Positions 49,150-57,435 are shown, numbered from the stretch's first letter. The stretch: DNA of 64,000 bases from Streptomyces sp. SKN60 (GCF_026236535.1 NZ_JAHTMW010000013.1:62001-126000), one strand, 5' to 3'. A program made the numbers and translations. The notes: generated by a model not told the origin, from the letters alone.

Positions 49150-50538
49150 TCAGCCGGCCGCGGTCACGCTCGCGGGCAGCCGGACCGGCAGGGCCCCGTA
49201 CCCGTTCAGGAGGAAGGTCGGCAGCGGTGCCAGCGCGCCCTCCGGGCAGGCGAGTTCGAGGTCGGGGAAGCGCTCGAAGAGGGCTTCGAGGGCGATCGTC
49301 GCCTCCAGGGTGGCGAGCGGGGCGCCGAGGCAGCGGTGCGCGCCGTGGCCGAAACCGAGCGGGTCGCGGTCGGTGCGGAGCACGTCGAAGCGGCCGGCGT
49401 CCGGGCCGTGGCGCTCCGTCTCCAGGCCGCCGGCGGCGAAGTTGACGAGGATCGGGTCGCCCTGGGCGATCTTCACCCCGTCCAGCTCGATGTCCTCGAC
49501 CGCGAAGCGGAGCGGCGAGTAGGCGGCCGGACCGTGGGTGCGCAGGGTCTCGGCGACCACGTCGTCCCAGCTCGCGCGGCCGGCCCGGACGTGGGCGAGC
49601 TGCTCGGGGTGGGCGAGCAGCGCGGCGGCGGCGTTCACCACGAGCGCGGCGGTGGTGTCCTGGCCGGCGGCGATCAGCAGGAAGAGGGAGCCGAGGAGCT
49701 CGTTCTCGGTGAGGGCGTCGTCGCCGTCGCCGTCGCGGGCGGCGATGAGCGAGGAGGTCAGGTCGTCGCCGGGCATCTCGCGGCGGGCCGCGACCAGCGC
49801 GCCGAGCAGCCGGAAGGCGGTGCCGCGCGCGGCCTCCATGGTCTCGGCGGAGACGCTGGAGCTGAAGACGGTGCGCAGGGCGGCGGTGAGCTCGGCGCGG
49901 TCGGCGCCCTCGGCGACACCGAAGAGCTCGCAGATGACCTGGAGCGGCAGCGGTTCGGCGTAGCCGGTGCGCAGTTCGGCGGTCTCGCCGGCGGCGAGGC
50001 GTGCGGCCAGGCCGTCGAGGAGCGTGGCGGTGATCTCCTCGATACGGGGGCGGAGCGCGGCGGTGCGGCGGGCGGTGAACGCGGCGGCGACCAGACGGCG
50101 GAGCCGGGCGTGCTCGGCACCGTACGAGAAGAGCATGTTCTCGTTGGCGACCCAGGGGTAGAGCGGCCACTCGGGGGTGATCCGCCCCTCGGCGAAGGCG
50201 GGCCAGTGGCGGCGGGCGTCCTTGGAGACGCGCGCGTCGACGAGCAGCCGCTCGACGTGCTCCTGGCGAACCACGGCCCAGGCGCCGACGCCGCCGGGGA
50301 GCTCGACGGGGACGGCGGGCCCCTGCTCCCGGAGGGCCGCGGCCTCGCCCGCGAGGTCGCGGCCGGTCACGTCGAGGGCGTACGGGCAGCCGCCCGCGGC
50401 CGCGAGGTGTCTGCTGCCGTCCGGGCCGAGGCCCTGGTGCAGGACCTGGTCCAGGTCTTGGTCCTGGGCGTGGCCCTGGTCCAGGTCCTGGTGCAGGTCC
50501 TGGTGCAGGCCCTGCTGCATGTCGCTGCGCTCGTCCAT
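49150..50538 (-). CDS. Cytochrome P450 (Cyp17-like candidate)
   Basis: A 462-residue P450. The I-helix motif is LLIAAGQDTTAALVVN, the ExxR pair lies in VVAETLRTHGPAAY, and the haem loop is LGFGHGAHRCLGAPLA with its axial Cys. All are intact. The start is ATG 50538, with GGAGA about ten bases upstream. Residues 7 to 38 are a Gln/Asp/Leu/His repeat (HQDLHQDLDQ) unlike any P450 core, encoded by a near-hexameric DNA tract. In S. avermitilis the P450 Cyp17 next to avaR1 and aco makes the last oxidation of avenolide; the same neighbours here suggest this role (inference from context). Confidence 0.9.
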   Translation of the reverse strand: MDERSDMQQGLHQDLHQDLDQGHAQDQDLDQVLHQGLGPDGSRHLAAAGGCPYALDVTGRDLAGEAAALREQGPAVPVELPGGVGAWAVVRQEHVERLLVDARVSKDARRHWPAFAEGRITPEWPLYPWVANENMLFSYGAEHARLRRLVAAAFTARRTAALRPRIEEITATLLDGLAARLAAGETAELRTGYAEPLPLQVICELFGVAEGADRAELTAALRTVFSSSVSAETMEAARGTAFRLLGALVAARREMPGDDLTSSLIAARDGDGDDALTENELLGSLFLLIAAGQDTTAALVVNAAAALLAHPEQLAHVRAGRASWDDVVAETLRTHGPAAYSPLRFAVEDIELDGVKIAQGDPILVNFAAGGLETERHGPDAGRFDVLRTDRDPLGFGHGAHRCLGAPLATLEATIALEALFERFPDLELACPEGALAPLPTFLLNGYGALPVRLPASVTAAG

Positions 50539-50881
50539 GCGGTGTTCTCCGTCTTCGGGATCGGTACGTCTCTGCGGCGCCGTGCCGTCACGGGTCCGCG
50601 GTGCCGCGGACCCGCTCCGTCGCGGTCCGCGGTCCGCGTGTGCCCCCACCCGCACGCGCGGCCGAGGAGAACAGGACGTCCCCTCCCCCTGGTAGAGCCC
50701 GATCGACCCTGATGGAGTTCCCCCGGTCCGGGGTTCCTCCGGTCGACGAGCGCCCGGCTCGGTTCTACTACCGGCCGGCCGGATTCCGCTACCGCCCCCG
50801 CCCGGCCCGTTGGTCCGAGGCGGCGGCGAGCCGTCGGTCCGACGCGTCGCCGAACCGTCGGTCCGACGCGGAGTCGAATCG
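50539..50881. other. Gap between the P450 and receptor genes
   Basis: This 343-base stretch has no supported gene. It holds an 11-bp perfect hairpin at 50591-50614 (CGGGTCCGCGG, loop TG) lying in the probable P450 leader, and a 24-bp tandem repeat (50808-50903) that enters the receptor gene. The hairpin could end or attenuate read-through from the receptor gene. Confidence 0.6.
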
Positions 50882-50903
50882 TCAGTCCGACGCGGCGGCG
50901 AGC
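50808..50903. repeat. 24-bp tandem repeat spanning the receptor gene stop codon
   Basis: Four copies with a core CCGTCGGTCCGACGCG. In the first copy to be read by the gene (50880-50903) a T-for-C difference makes the TGA stop at 50882-50884; the other three copies lie beyond it and would code in frame. Confidence 0.85.
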
Positions 50904-51571
50904 GCGGTGGTGCCGGTATCGCGCGCCCGCGCGGCTTCCTCGTACGTCAGCTTCGCCCGCTCAGGCGTGAAGTCGAGGCGGACGAGCACGCCGGGCACGG
51001 CGATGGCGCTCACCATGGTCCGCATCAGGTCGGCGACCCGCTCCACCATGTCCGCGTGCCGGGTCATGATCTTCGACAGCACCTGCACTCCGGTGAAACT
51101 GCCGGTGAACAGGGTGGCGGCAGAGGAGATGTCCACGTGCGGCAGCAGTTCGCCGGCCGCCTTCGCGCGGGCCAGGACGTCCGTGTTGTGGCTGATCCAG
51201 CCCTGCATCGGTACGCCGCGGTCGAGGCCGTCGTACGGCGAGCCCTGGTCGACGGTGAGGCGCACGCTGCCGCGCACCATGGGGTCGCCCACGTGCAGCA
51301 GGTACGCCAGGACGAGCGCCTCGTCGGTGAGCTGCTGCAGGAAGAGCTCACGCTCCGGCACCGGCGGCAGCGCCGCGACCTGCCCGGCGAGCACCTCCTG
51401 GGCCAGCTCCTCCTTGGAGGCGAAATGGAAGTAGAGCGCGCCCTTGGTCACGCCGCACCTCTTCAGGACCTCGGAAATCGTGGCGGCCTCATAGCCGACC
51501 TCGTCGAACAGCTCCGCGGCCGCGAGCACGATCTTCTGGCGCGTGCGGATGGCTCGTTCCTGTTGTGCCAC
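50882..51571 (-). CDS. Gamma-butyrolactone/butenolide autoregulator receptor (AvaR1-like)
   Basis: A 229-residue TetR-family hormone receptor. It begins AQQERAIRTRQKIVLAAAEL and its HTH is GYEAATISEVLKRCGVTKGALYFHFASKEELA, the exact pattern of true receptors (ArpA, ScbR, AvaR1). The ligand domain includes PMQGWISHNTDVL, with the Trp that stacks on the hormone in this family, and FTGSFTGVQVLSKI. GTG 51571 follows GGAGG by five bases. It is divergent from the acyl-CoA oxidase gene, with an operator inside its own promoter, so repression of itself and of the oxidase until hormone builds up is expected. Confidence 0.9.
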   Translation of the reverse strand: MAQQERAIRTRQKIVLAAAELFDEVGYEAATISEVLKRCGVTKGALYFHFASKEELAQEVLAGQVAALPPVPERELFLQQLTDEALVLAYLLHVGDPMVRGSVRLTVDQGSPYDGLDRGVPMQGWISHNTDVLARAKAAGELLPHVDISSAATLFTGSFTGVQVLSKIMTRHADMVERVADLMRTMVSAIAVPGVLVRLDFTPERAKLTYEEAARARDTGTTALAAASD

Positions 51572-51723
51572 TACATCCTCCGTACCTCGCGGCCCGAAGG
51601 AGACCGGGAGGCTGGTATTCCAACGGCTCACATGGAGTGATGAGTCGGCGACCGGTCCGCTGGAACCCCGCCGGCAGTAGGGTGAGCCCGGCGATCCCGG
51701 TTTTTTCACACGTCCACATTTCA

Positions 51724-51752
51724 AGAATAAAACCAGCTAGCCGGTTTGACAA
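51724..51752 (-). promoter_or_regulatory. Receptor-gene promoter with ARE-like operator in the spacer
   Basis: On the minus strand TTGTCA, 17 bases, TATTCT form a good sigma-70 promoter. The spacer is the palindrome AAACC-AGCTAGCC-GGTTT (51730-51747 forward), overlapping the -35 by one base. A receptor dimer bound here would block the polymerase. Autoregulatory-element operators of this family have such AAACC/GGTTT arms. Confidence 0.75.
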
Positions 51753-51758
51753 GCGAAA

Positions 51759-51787
51759 TTGAAACAAAACCGGTTGGTACGTATCTT
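51759..51787 (+). promoter_or_regulatory. Acyl-CoA oxidase promoter with second palindrome
   Basis: TTGAAA, 17 bases, TATCTT on the plus strand, 54 bases before the ATG. The spacer contains AAAACCGGTTGG with the 8-bp palindrome AACCGGTT, a possible second receptor site. It is 12 bases away from the receptor promoter. Confidence 0.65.
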
Positions 51788-51840
51788 GTTCGGGCAAGGT
51801 CACCTCTTCCCTGCCGGTCACACTCTTTTCGGGGGAGCCG

Positions 51841-53799
51841 ATGCTCCAGCACGCGGAGGCACCACTCAGACACGACGTCGATGTCGATGTCGATGTCGAT
51901 GTCGATGTCGATTTGGATATCGATCTCGATGTTCCTGTCGACGACGTCCGTGCCGATGCCGATGTCCGTGCCGATGTCCGTGCCGAAGACGACGACGCGT
52001 CCGCCGAGGTGGAGGCGCTCTCCCGGCTCCTCTTCGACGGCGACGGGCGCGAACGCGTGCACGGCGAATGGCGCCGGCTGATCGCCGGGGCCGCCTTCGC
52101 GCACCGGCCCGGCCTCACCTTCGCCGAGCGCGCCGCCCTCTCGTACGAGCGACTGCGGCTGGTCAACGACACCGTCGCCGGCCCCGCGGCGGAGGCCCTG
52201 GCGTACGACGCGCGCCGGCTCGCCGCGCTGCACGAGTGGACCGGATTCGTCGACGGCGGGGTGTGCACGCTCGCCAGCATTCACTACAACCTGTTCCTCG
52301 GCAGCCTCCTCGACCACGACGGATACCGCCGCGACTTGACGGACTACACGTCCATGGAGCGGACCGGCACCTTCCTGTGCACCGAACTCGCCCACGGCAA
52401 CGACGTCGCCGCCCTGGAGACCGTCGCCGTCCTCGACCGCGAGACCGGCGGCTTCGTGCTGCACACCCCGAACCCCGGGGCCCGGAAGTTCATGCCCAAC
52501 ACCAGCCTCACCGGCGGCCCCAAGACCGCCGTGGTCGCCGCCCGGCTGCTCGTCGACGACCAGGACCAGGGCGTCTTCCTCTTCCTCACCCCGCTCAGCG
52601 ACGCCGACGGACACCTGCCGGGCATAGAGGTGCGGGCCCTGCCCGAGCGCACGGGCACTCCGGTCGACCACTGCCTCACCTCCTTCGATCACGTCCGGCT
52701 GCCCCGCGAGGCCATGCTGGAGGCCGCGCACGGCCGGCTCGACAAGGACGGACGGCTCGTCAGCAACCTCGGCAACCGGCGCAAGCGGTTCCTGCGTTCC
52801 GTCGGCCGGGTCACCATGGGCAAGCTCTGCATGAGCGGCGGCACCCTCGGCATGGCCCGCGCCGCCCTCGCCATCGCCGTCCGATACGCCCACCACCGCC
52901 AGGTCGCCGCGCCCAGGGCCGGCGAGCGGATACCCCTGAGCGCGCACCGCACCCACCACGGGCGGCTGCTGCGCTCTCTCGCCACCTCCTACGCGATGAC
53001 CTTCCTGCACCGCGAGGTCCTCGACCGCTGGTGCGGCCACGACCCGACCGACCCGCAACAGCGCGAGGAGGTCGAGCGGCTGATCGCGGTCGCCAAGGGC
53101 TGGATCACCTGGCAGGCCCGCGACATCACCGTCGAGGCCCGCGAACGCTGCGGCGCGCAGGGCCTGTTCCCCGCGAACGGCATCTCCGACCTGCCGTTCA
53201 ACGTCGAGGGCGGCATCACCGCCGAGGGCGACAACCTGGTCATCTGGGCCAAGGCCGCCTCCGAGCTGGTCTTCGCCCACGAGGCCGGCCCCGACCGGAC
53301 CCCCGCCGGAACTGAGGGCCGGCTCCCCGACTTCAGCGACCTCGGCTTCCTGCGCGACCTGCACGCCCACGTCGAGCGCATCTGGCAGACCCGGGCCCGC
53401 GCCGCCCTGCGCGGCGGCCCGACCGGCGACCCGATCGGACGCTGGAACGAGACCTCCGGCGCCGCCCTGGAAATGGTCGCCGCACACGCCCGCACGGCCG
53501 CCGCCGACGCCTTCCTCGGCGCCGTCGACCGCGCGACCACCCCCGGCAGCCGGCTCCTCCTGGAGCAGCTGGCCCGGCTCTTCCTCCTCCACGAACTGCG
53601 CCCGCACACCGGCGACCTGCTCGCCGCCGGCCATCTCACCCCCGCCCAGGTCGAGGCCCTCCACCCGACGACCGACCGCACGATCGCCGCACTCGCCCCC
53701 CACCTGCTGCCGCTGGTGGACGCCTTCGACCTGCCGGCCGAGTTCCTGGCGACGGCGCCGATCGCGAACGCGGACTACCTGGACCGGTTCGACGGCTGA
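51841..53799 (+). CDS. Acyl-CoA oxidase (Aco-like candidate)
   Basis: A 652-residue flavoprotein of the acyl-CoA oxidase family, which desaturates acyl-CoA and passes electrons to O2. It starts at ATG 51841 after GGGGGAG. Landmarks: TSMERTGTFLCTELAHGNDV, with the FAD-contact region, LETVAVLDRETGGFVLHTPN, DQGVFLFLTPLSD, and WCGHDPTDPQQREEVER near the end of the middle domain. Residues 11 to 55 are an Asp/Val repeat not seen in oxidases. In S. avermitilis the homologue aco, divergent from avaR1, is needed for avenolide synthesis, and the layout here is the same. Confidence 0.9.
   Translation: MLQHAEAPLRHDVDVDVDVDVDVDLDIDLDVPVDDVRADADVRADVRAEDDDASAEVEALSRLLFDGDGRERVHGEWRRLIAGAAFAHRPGLTFAERAALSYERLRLVNDTVAGPAAEALAYDARRLAALHEWTGFVDGGVCTLASIHYNLFLGSLLDHDGYRRDLTDYTSMERTGTFLCTELAHGNDVAALETVAVLDRETGGFVLHTPNPGARKFMPNTSLTGGPKTAVVAARLLVDDQDQGVFLFLTPLSDADGHLPGIEVRALPERTGTPVDHCLTSFDHVRLPREAMLEAAHGRLDKDGRLVSNLGNRRKRFLRSVGRVTMGKLCMSGGTLGMARAALAIAVRYAHHRQVAAPRAGERIPLSAHRTHHGRLLRSLATSYAMTFLHREVLDRWCGHDPTDPQQREEVERLIAVAKGWITWQARDITVEARERCGAQGLFPANGISDLPFNVEGGITAEGDNLVIWAKAASELVFAHEAGPDRTPAGTEGRLPDFSDLGFLRDLHAHVERIWQTRARAALRGGPTGDPIGRWNETSGAALEMVAAHARTAAADAFLGAVDRATTPGSRLLLEQLARLFLLHELRPHTGDLLAAGHLTPAQVEALHPTTDRTIAALAPHLLPLVDAFDLPAEFLATAPIANADYLDRFDG
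51874..51990. repeat. GATGTC hexanucleotide repeat at the 5' end of the acyl-CoA oxidase gene
   Basis: Five consecutive near-perfect GATGTC hexamers after GACGTC, then decaying copies (GATTTG, GATATC, GATCTC, and GATGCC/GATGTC/CGTGCC-type units). Read in frame they give alternating Asp-Val, then Asp-Leu, Asp-Ile, and finally mixed Asp/Val/Arg/Ala. Confidence 0.9.
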
Positions 53800-53870
53800 A
53801 CCGCGCGCGTCGAGCGTGCGGCCTTACGGCTCGACGATCCCGGTCGGACAAGGCGAGGGGACAGTGACCC

Positions 53871-54437
53871 ATGGACAAGAAGTGGCTGCCGCTGACCGTC
53901 GTGCTCGGCGTCGCCGGGGTGGCCGTCGTGACGGCGAGCCTCTGGCCCGACGAGGAGAAGCCGCCGCTGCCGCAGAGCCTGTGTTACGGGGCGCTCAGCC
54001 GGCAGACGGCGGAGCTGATCGACGACGGCAAGGGCGGCGAGGTCAGCACGGAGGAGTACGAGAGCAAGGGTGAGAACGGCGACTACGCGGTGTTCAAGGA
54101 GTGCAGCGTGCTGCGCGCCAACCCGGACAGCGACTACCCCCGGGGCATCTTCAAACTGATCATCGCGGACGAACGGCACGCCTCCGGCCCCCGGAAGAAC
54201 TCCGTCCCCCTCGGCCCCGGCTTCAAGGACTGGGTGCGCCCCGACGAGTCCGCGGCCACCCTCCCCGCCGGCTGCGCCGCCCGCATGGGCTCGACCGCCC
54301 CGTACATCACCGTCACACTCATGACGCCCTCGCAGGAAGACAAGAAGGGCCTCGTCCCCCACGACACAGCCCTCCGCACCAACACCACAGTGCTCCGCGA
54401 GGCGGCCCGAAACCTCGCCCGTAACGCCGGCTGCTGA
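53871..54437 (+). CDS. Membrane-anchored or exported hypothetical protein
   Basis: A 188-residue protein with one N-terminal helix (WLPLTVVLGVAGVAVVTASLW) after MDKK, then an acidic, soluble domain. No lipobox is seen. Three Cys (in LCYGAL, KECSV and GCAA) plus a C-terminal Cys could form disulfides outside the membrane. The middle has KLIIADERH and PLGPGFKDW, and the chain ends REAARNLARNAGC. I do not recognise a family by motif. It starts after AGGGGAC, ends 48 bases before tRNA-Arg, and follows the acyl-CoA oxidase gene on the same strand by 71 bases, probably as an independent gene. Confidence 0.75.
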   Translation: MDKKWLPLTVVLGVAGVAVVTASLWPDEEKPPLPQSLCYGALSRQTAELIDDGKGGEVSTEEYESKGENGDYAVFKECSVLRANPDSDYPRGIFKLIIADERHASGPRKNSVPLGPGFKDWVRPDESAATLPAGCAARMGSTAPYITVTLMTPSQEDKKGLVPHDTALRTNTTVLREAARNLARNAGC

Positions 54438-54485
54438 GCCGCCGGACCCCGGCAGTCTCCATCCGCTACCCTGTTCACTGGTCTC

Positions 54486-54561
54486 GCCTTCGTAGCTCAG
54501 GGGATAGAGCACCGCTCTCCTAAAGCGGGTGTCGCAGGTTCGAATCCTGCCGGGGGCACCA
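54486..54561 (+). tRNA. tRNA-Arg (anticodon CCT)
   Basis: A full cloverleaf. The acceptor stem GCCTTCG pairs with CGGGGGC (two G-U pairs). The anticodon arm CCGCT-CTCCTAA-AGCGG reads CCT, for AGG codons, and the T arm is GCAGG-TTCGAAT-CCTGC. The CCA end is encoded (54559-54561). AGG is rare in Streptomyces genes. Confidence 0.97.
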
Positions 54562-54565
54562 GCGG

Positions 54566-54599
54566 AAAGGCCCCCTACCGGTGTCGGTAGGGGGCCTTT
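54566..54599. terminator. 15-bp hairpin after tRNA-Arg
   Basis: AAAGGCCCCCTACCG, loop GTGT, and its exact complement ending CCTTT, then TTCGC. It lies between the tRNA and the convergent lepB gene and can end both. Confidence 0.85.
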
Positions 54600-54625
54600 C
54601 GCGTGCCCGTCGGTGGGTCAGGCTG

Positions 54626-55378
54626 TCAGTCGGACAGGCCCGGCTGGTTGAAGGTGTCCGGGATCGGGAGGGTGGACCAGTGGGGGACGGGCCAGGCGAC
54701 GACTACGGCGCGGCCGACGACGTCGGTGAGGGGGACCATGCCCGCGTGGGGGTCGGTCTGGTGGTAGCGGGAGTCGAGGGAGGCCTGGCGGTGGTCGCCC
54801 ATGACCCAGAGGCTGCCGGGCGGGACGGTGACCTTGAACTGGCCGGCGGGGTCCTGGCTGCAGGGGGTGTTGCCGGCGTAGACGTAGGGCTCGTCGAGGG
54901 GGTGGCCGTTGACCTTCAGGGGGCCGGTGCCGTTGCATTCGACGGTGTCGCCGGCGACGCCGATGACCCGCTTGATCAGGTGCTTCTCACCGGCCGCCGG
55001 CATCAGGCCGATGAAGCCGAGGACGTTCTGGAAGGCGCTGGGCTCGGGCACCGGGCTGTTCGCCAGCCAGTCGGCCGGGTCGCGGAAGACGACGACCTCG
55101 CCCCGCTCCGGTTCGGAGCCGAACCACGGGGTCAGCTTGTCGACCAGGACGCGGTCGTCCGTCTGCAGGGTGTTCTGCATCGAGCCGGAGGGGATCAGGA
55201 AGGCCTGGAGCAGGAAGGTCTTGATCAGGAAGGCGAGGACCAGCGCGACGGCGACCAGGACCGGGATCTCCACCCACAGCGGGCGCTTCCGCTCCGCGCC
55301 CTTGCCCGCGCCCTTGCCCTTCGGGGCCGTCGTCTCGTCCTGCGCGCCCGATCGCGCGTCCACCGCCATGTCGCCCAC
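54626..55378 (-). CDS. lepB: Signal peptidase I
   Basis: A 250-residue membrane protease removing Sec and Tat signal peptides. One N-terminal transmembrane helix (PVLVAVALVLAFLIKTFLL) is followed by the catalytic Ser66 in IPSGSMQNTL. The Lys of box D is in HLIKRVIGVAGD, and the C-terminal GSLWVMGDHRQASLDSRY is box E. GTG 55378 is taken as the start (GGTGG eight bases upstream); ATG 55369 is the alternative. Streptomyces usually carry several lepB genes in tandem, and this one stands alone here. Confidence 0.94.
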   Translation of the reverse strand: MGDMAVDARSGAQDETTAPKGKGAGKGAERKRPLWVEIPVLVAVALVLAFLIKTFLLQAFLIPSGSMQNTLQTDDRVLVDKLTPWFGSEPERGEVVVFRDPADWLANSPVPEPSAFQNVLGFIGLMPAAGEKHLIKRVIGVAGDTVECNGTGPLKVNGHPLDEPYVYAGNTPCSQDPAGQFKVTVPPGSLWVMGDHRQASLDSRYHQTDPHAGMVPLTDVVGRAVVVAWPVPHWSTLPIPDTFNQPGLSD

Positions 55379-55497
55379 TGCTGTCCACCGCCGACTTCGC
55401 CACGTCACATACGTACGGACGGGACCCTATGCCCGTGCGGACCTCACCGAAGTCCCCTACTGCCTCGTGCCCCACGTACGAGTGACGTCGGCGGCCG

Positions 55498-57435
55498 TCA
55501 GCGGAGCTCTTCCGGGCAGGCCGTGCCGCGCGGGAAGAGCTTGTACGGGGCGCCCAGACGGTAGGTGCCGGCCTTCGGGGCGACGAGCTCGGTCCACTCG
55601 TCGCCCTCCGCGTCCGGCTCGGCCTTCAGGAGGCAGCCCTCCTTGTTGGCGAAGGCCTTCGGGACCTCCACGTCGGACCCGGCGGCGTCGGCCTCCTCGC
55701 GGGCCTGCTTCGACGCCTCGGTCTCCTGCGGCGGCTCGATCTTGCCGCCGTTCTCGTCGAGGAGCGCCAGCCACGGCGAGTACGGGACGCGGATCTTGAT
55801 CCGGGCCGGGCGGTCGAGGTGCAGCACCACCTCGTCGGACTCGGCGCGCTGCACCTCGGCGGGCGCGTCGGCCAGCGGGGTGGGGTCGGTGACCGCGTAG
55901 AGCCGCCAGTTCGCGTCCGACCAGACCTGCTTCAGATACGGCAGCCCGTCGTCGACCAGTTCCGCCTCGCGCTCCGCGCCCGAGTCAGGGGCGCCGGTCG
56001 GAAGCACCACGTAATGGACGGCCCAGCGGCCGAGCCAGTCCCGGTAGTTCGCGGCGTTGAGGGTGTCGTCGTAGAAGAGCGGGTTGCGCTTGAGGTCGGC
56101 CTGCCGGTTCCAGCCGCGGGCCAGGTTGATGTACGGGGCGAGGGCGGAGGACTCGCGGTGGCTGGAGGCCGGCACGACCTCGACCCGGGCCTGCTCGGCG
56201 CCGCGCACCTGGAGCTGGTTGATCAGCGGCGCCACCTCGCGCGCCCAGGACGCGTCGGGGGCGGTGCGGATGACGTCGTCGACGCCCTTGAAGCCGATCC
56301 ACGCGTTCAGGCCGGCGAAGGCGAGCACGAGCGCGTACCAGCGGCGCGAACGCGGCCGGGCGTACGGCAGGGCGGCGAGCAGCACCACCCCCGCGAAGAG
56401 CATCACGAGCCGGCTGACGTTCGACCCGATCTGCGAGTCGATCAGCCAGGTGAGGAAGGTGCCGGCCGAGTAGACGGCGGCGGCCGTGCGCACCGTCCGC
56501 CAGTCCTTCGGGACCAGCAGGAAGACCAGGACGCCGAAGGCGAAGGGCAGCGAGGTCGACCCCAGGCTCATCGGCTGGGTGCCGGAGAACGGGAACAGCC
56601 AGGCCGACAGCGCCACCACCGCGACCGGGGCGAGGCCGACGGCGTACGCGCCCGGGCGCCGCTTGTTGAGGAACAGCGCCGCCGCGACCACGCCGAGGAA
56701 CAGGCCCGCGACGGGGCTGCACGCGGTCGCCAGCGCGGCGAGCGGCGCGGCCACCGCCGCCTTCGCCCAGCGGTGGTAGCGCCAGCGGTGCGGCCAGCAG
56801 AACACCGCCGCGACCGAGCCGATCGCGAACATCATGCCGAGGCCGAAGGTGACCCGGCCGGAGAGCGCGTTGCAGAGGAAGGCGAAGACGCCGGCGAGCG
56901 CGCACGCCATCGGATTGCGCACCGCCCGCACCCGCACCAGGATCAGCGCGGTCAGCGCCGCGGACAGCGTCCCGGCGATCATCATCGTGGTGCGGACGCC
57001 GAGCACCGACATCACGTACGGCGAGACGACGCTGTACGAGACCGGGTGCATGCCGCCGTACCAGGCGAGGTTGTACGCCGAGTCCGGGTGCCGGCCGACG
57101 AACTCGGCCCAGGCGTCCTGCGCGGCCAGGTCCCCGCCGCTGTTGGCGAAGAAGAAGAACCACAGGACGTGGGTGAGGGCCGCCACGGCGGTCGCGACGA
57201 GCACCGGGTAGCGGCGCTTGCGCCGCCAGGGGCGCCGGTCCGGCTCGGTGAGCCCGTCGGATTCGGGGAACCCGTCCGGTCCGGTGCGTCCGGGGGCCGC
57301 TCGGTCCGGTCCGGGGTGCTGTTCCGCTCCGGACTGCTGTTCCGCGGACGGGCGCTGCGCCGGAAGTTCTATTCGCGAAGGTGAAGACACGTCGGGTTTG
57401 CCTCCGGCCTCACGGGTCCCCTCGGCGGTGCTCAA
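55498..57435 (-). CDS. Polytopic membrane protein, GT-C-like, function unknown
   Basis: A 645-residue protein with 11 or so hydrophobic helices between about residues 65 and 380, then a C-terminal extracytoplasmic domain of 250 residues. The first loop carries GGDLAAQDAWAEFVGRHP and WYGGMHPVSY, where acidic and aromatic residues after helix 1 recall GT-C glycosyltransferases (arabinosyl- or mannosyl-transferase like). The C-terminal part has PYSPWLALLDENGGKIEPP and ends GTACPEELR. TTG 57435 has GGGAGAGGG five bases away; GTG 57390 is possible. A role in cell-envelope sugar transfer is only a guess. It shares the strand with lepB and the carboxypeptidase. Confidence 0.75.
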   Translation of the reverse strand: MSTAEGTREAGGKPDVSSPSRIELPAQRPSAEQQSGAEQHPGPDRAAPGRTGPDGFPESDGLTEPDRRPWRRKRRYPVLVATAVAALTHVLWFFFFANSGGDLAAQDAWAEFVGRHPDSAYNLAWYGGMHPVSYSVVSPYVMSVLGVRTTMMIAGTLSAALTALILVRVRAVRNPMACALAGVFAFLCNALSGRVTFGLGMMFAIGSVAAVFCWPHRWRYHRWAKAAVAAPLAALATACSPVAGLFLGVVAAALFLNKRRPGAYAVGLAPVAVVALSAWLFPFSGTQPMSLGSTSLPFAFGVLVFLLVPKDWRTVRTAAAVYSAGTFLTWLIDSQIGSNVSRLVMLFAGVVLLAALPYARPRSRRWYALVLAFAGLNAWIGFKGVDDVIRTAPDASWAREVAPLINQLQVRGAEQARVEVVPASSHRESSALAPYINLARGWNRQADLKRNPLFYDDTLNAANYRDWLGRWAVHYVVLPTGAPDSGAEREAELVDDGLPYLKQVWSDANWRLYAVTDPTPLADAPAEVQRAESDEVVLHLDRPARIKIRVPYSPWLALLDENGGKIEPPQETEASKQAREEADAAGSDVEVPKAFANKEGCLLKAEPDAEGDEWTELVAPKAGTYRLGAPYKLFPRGTACPEELR

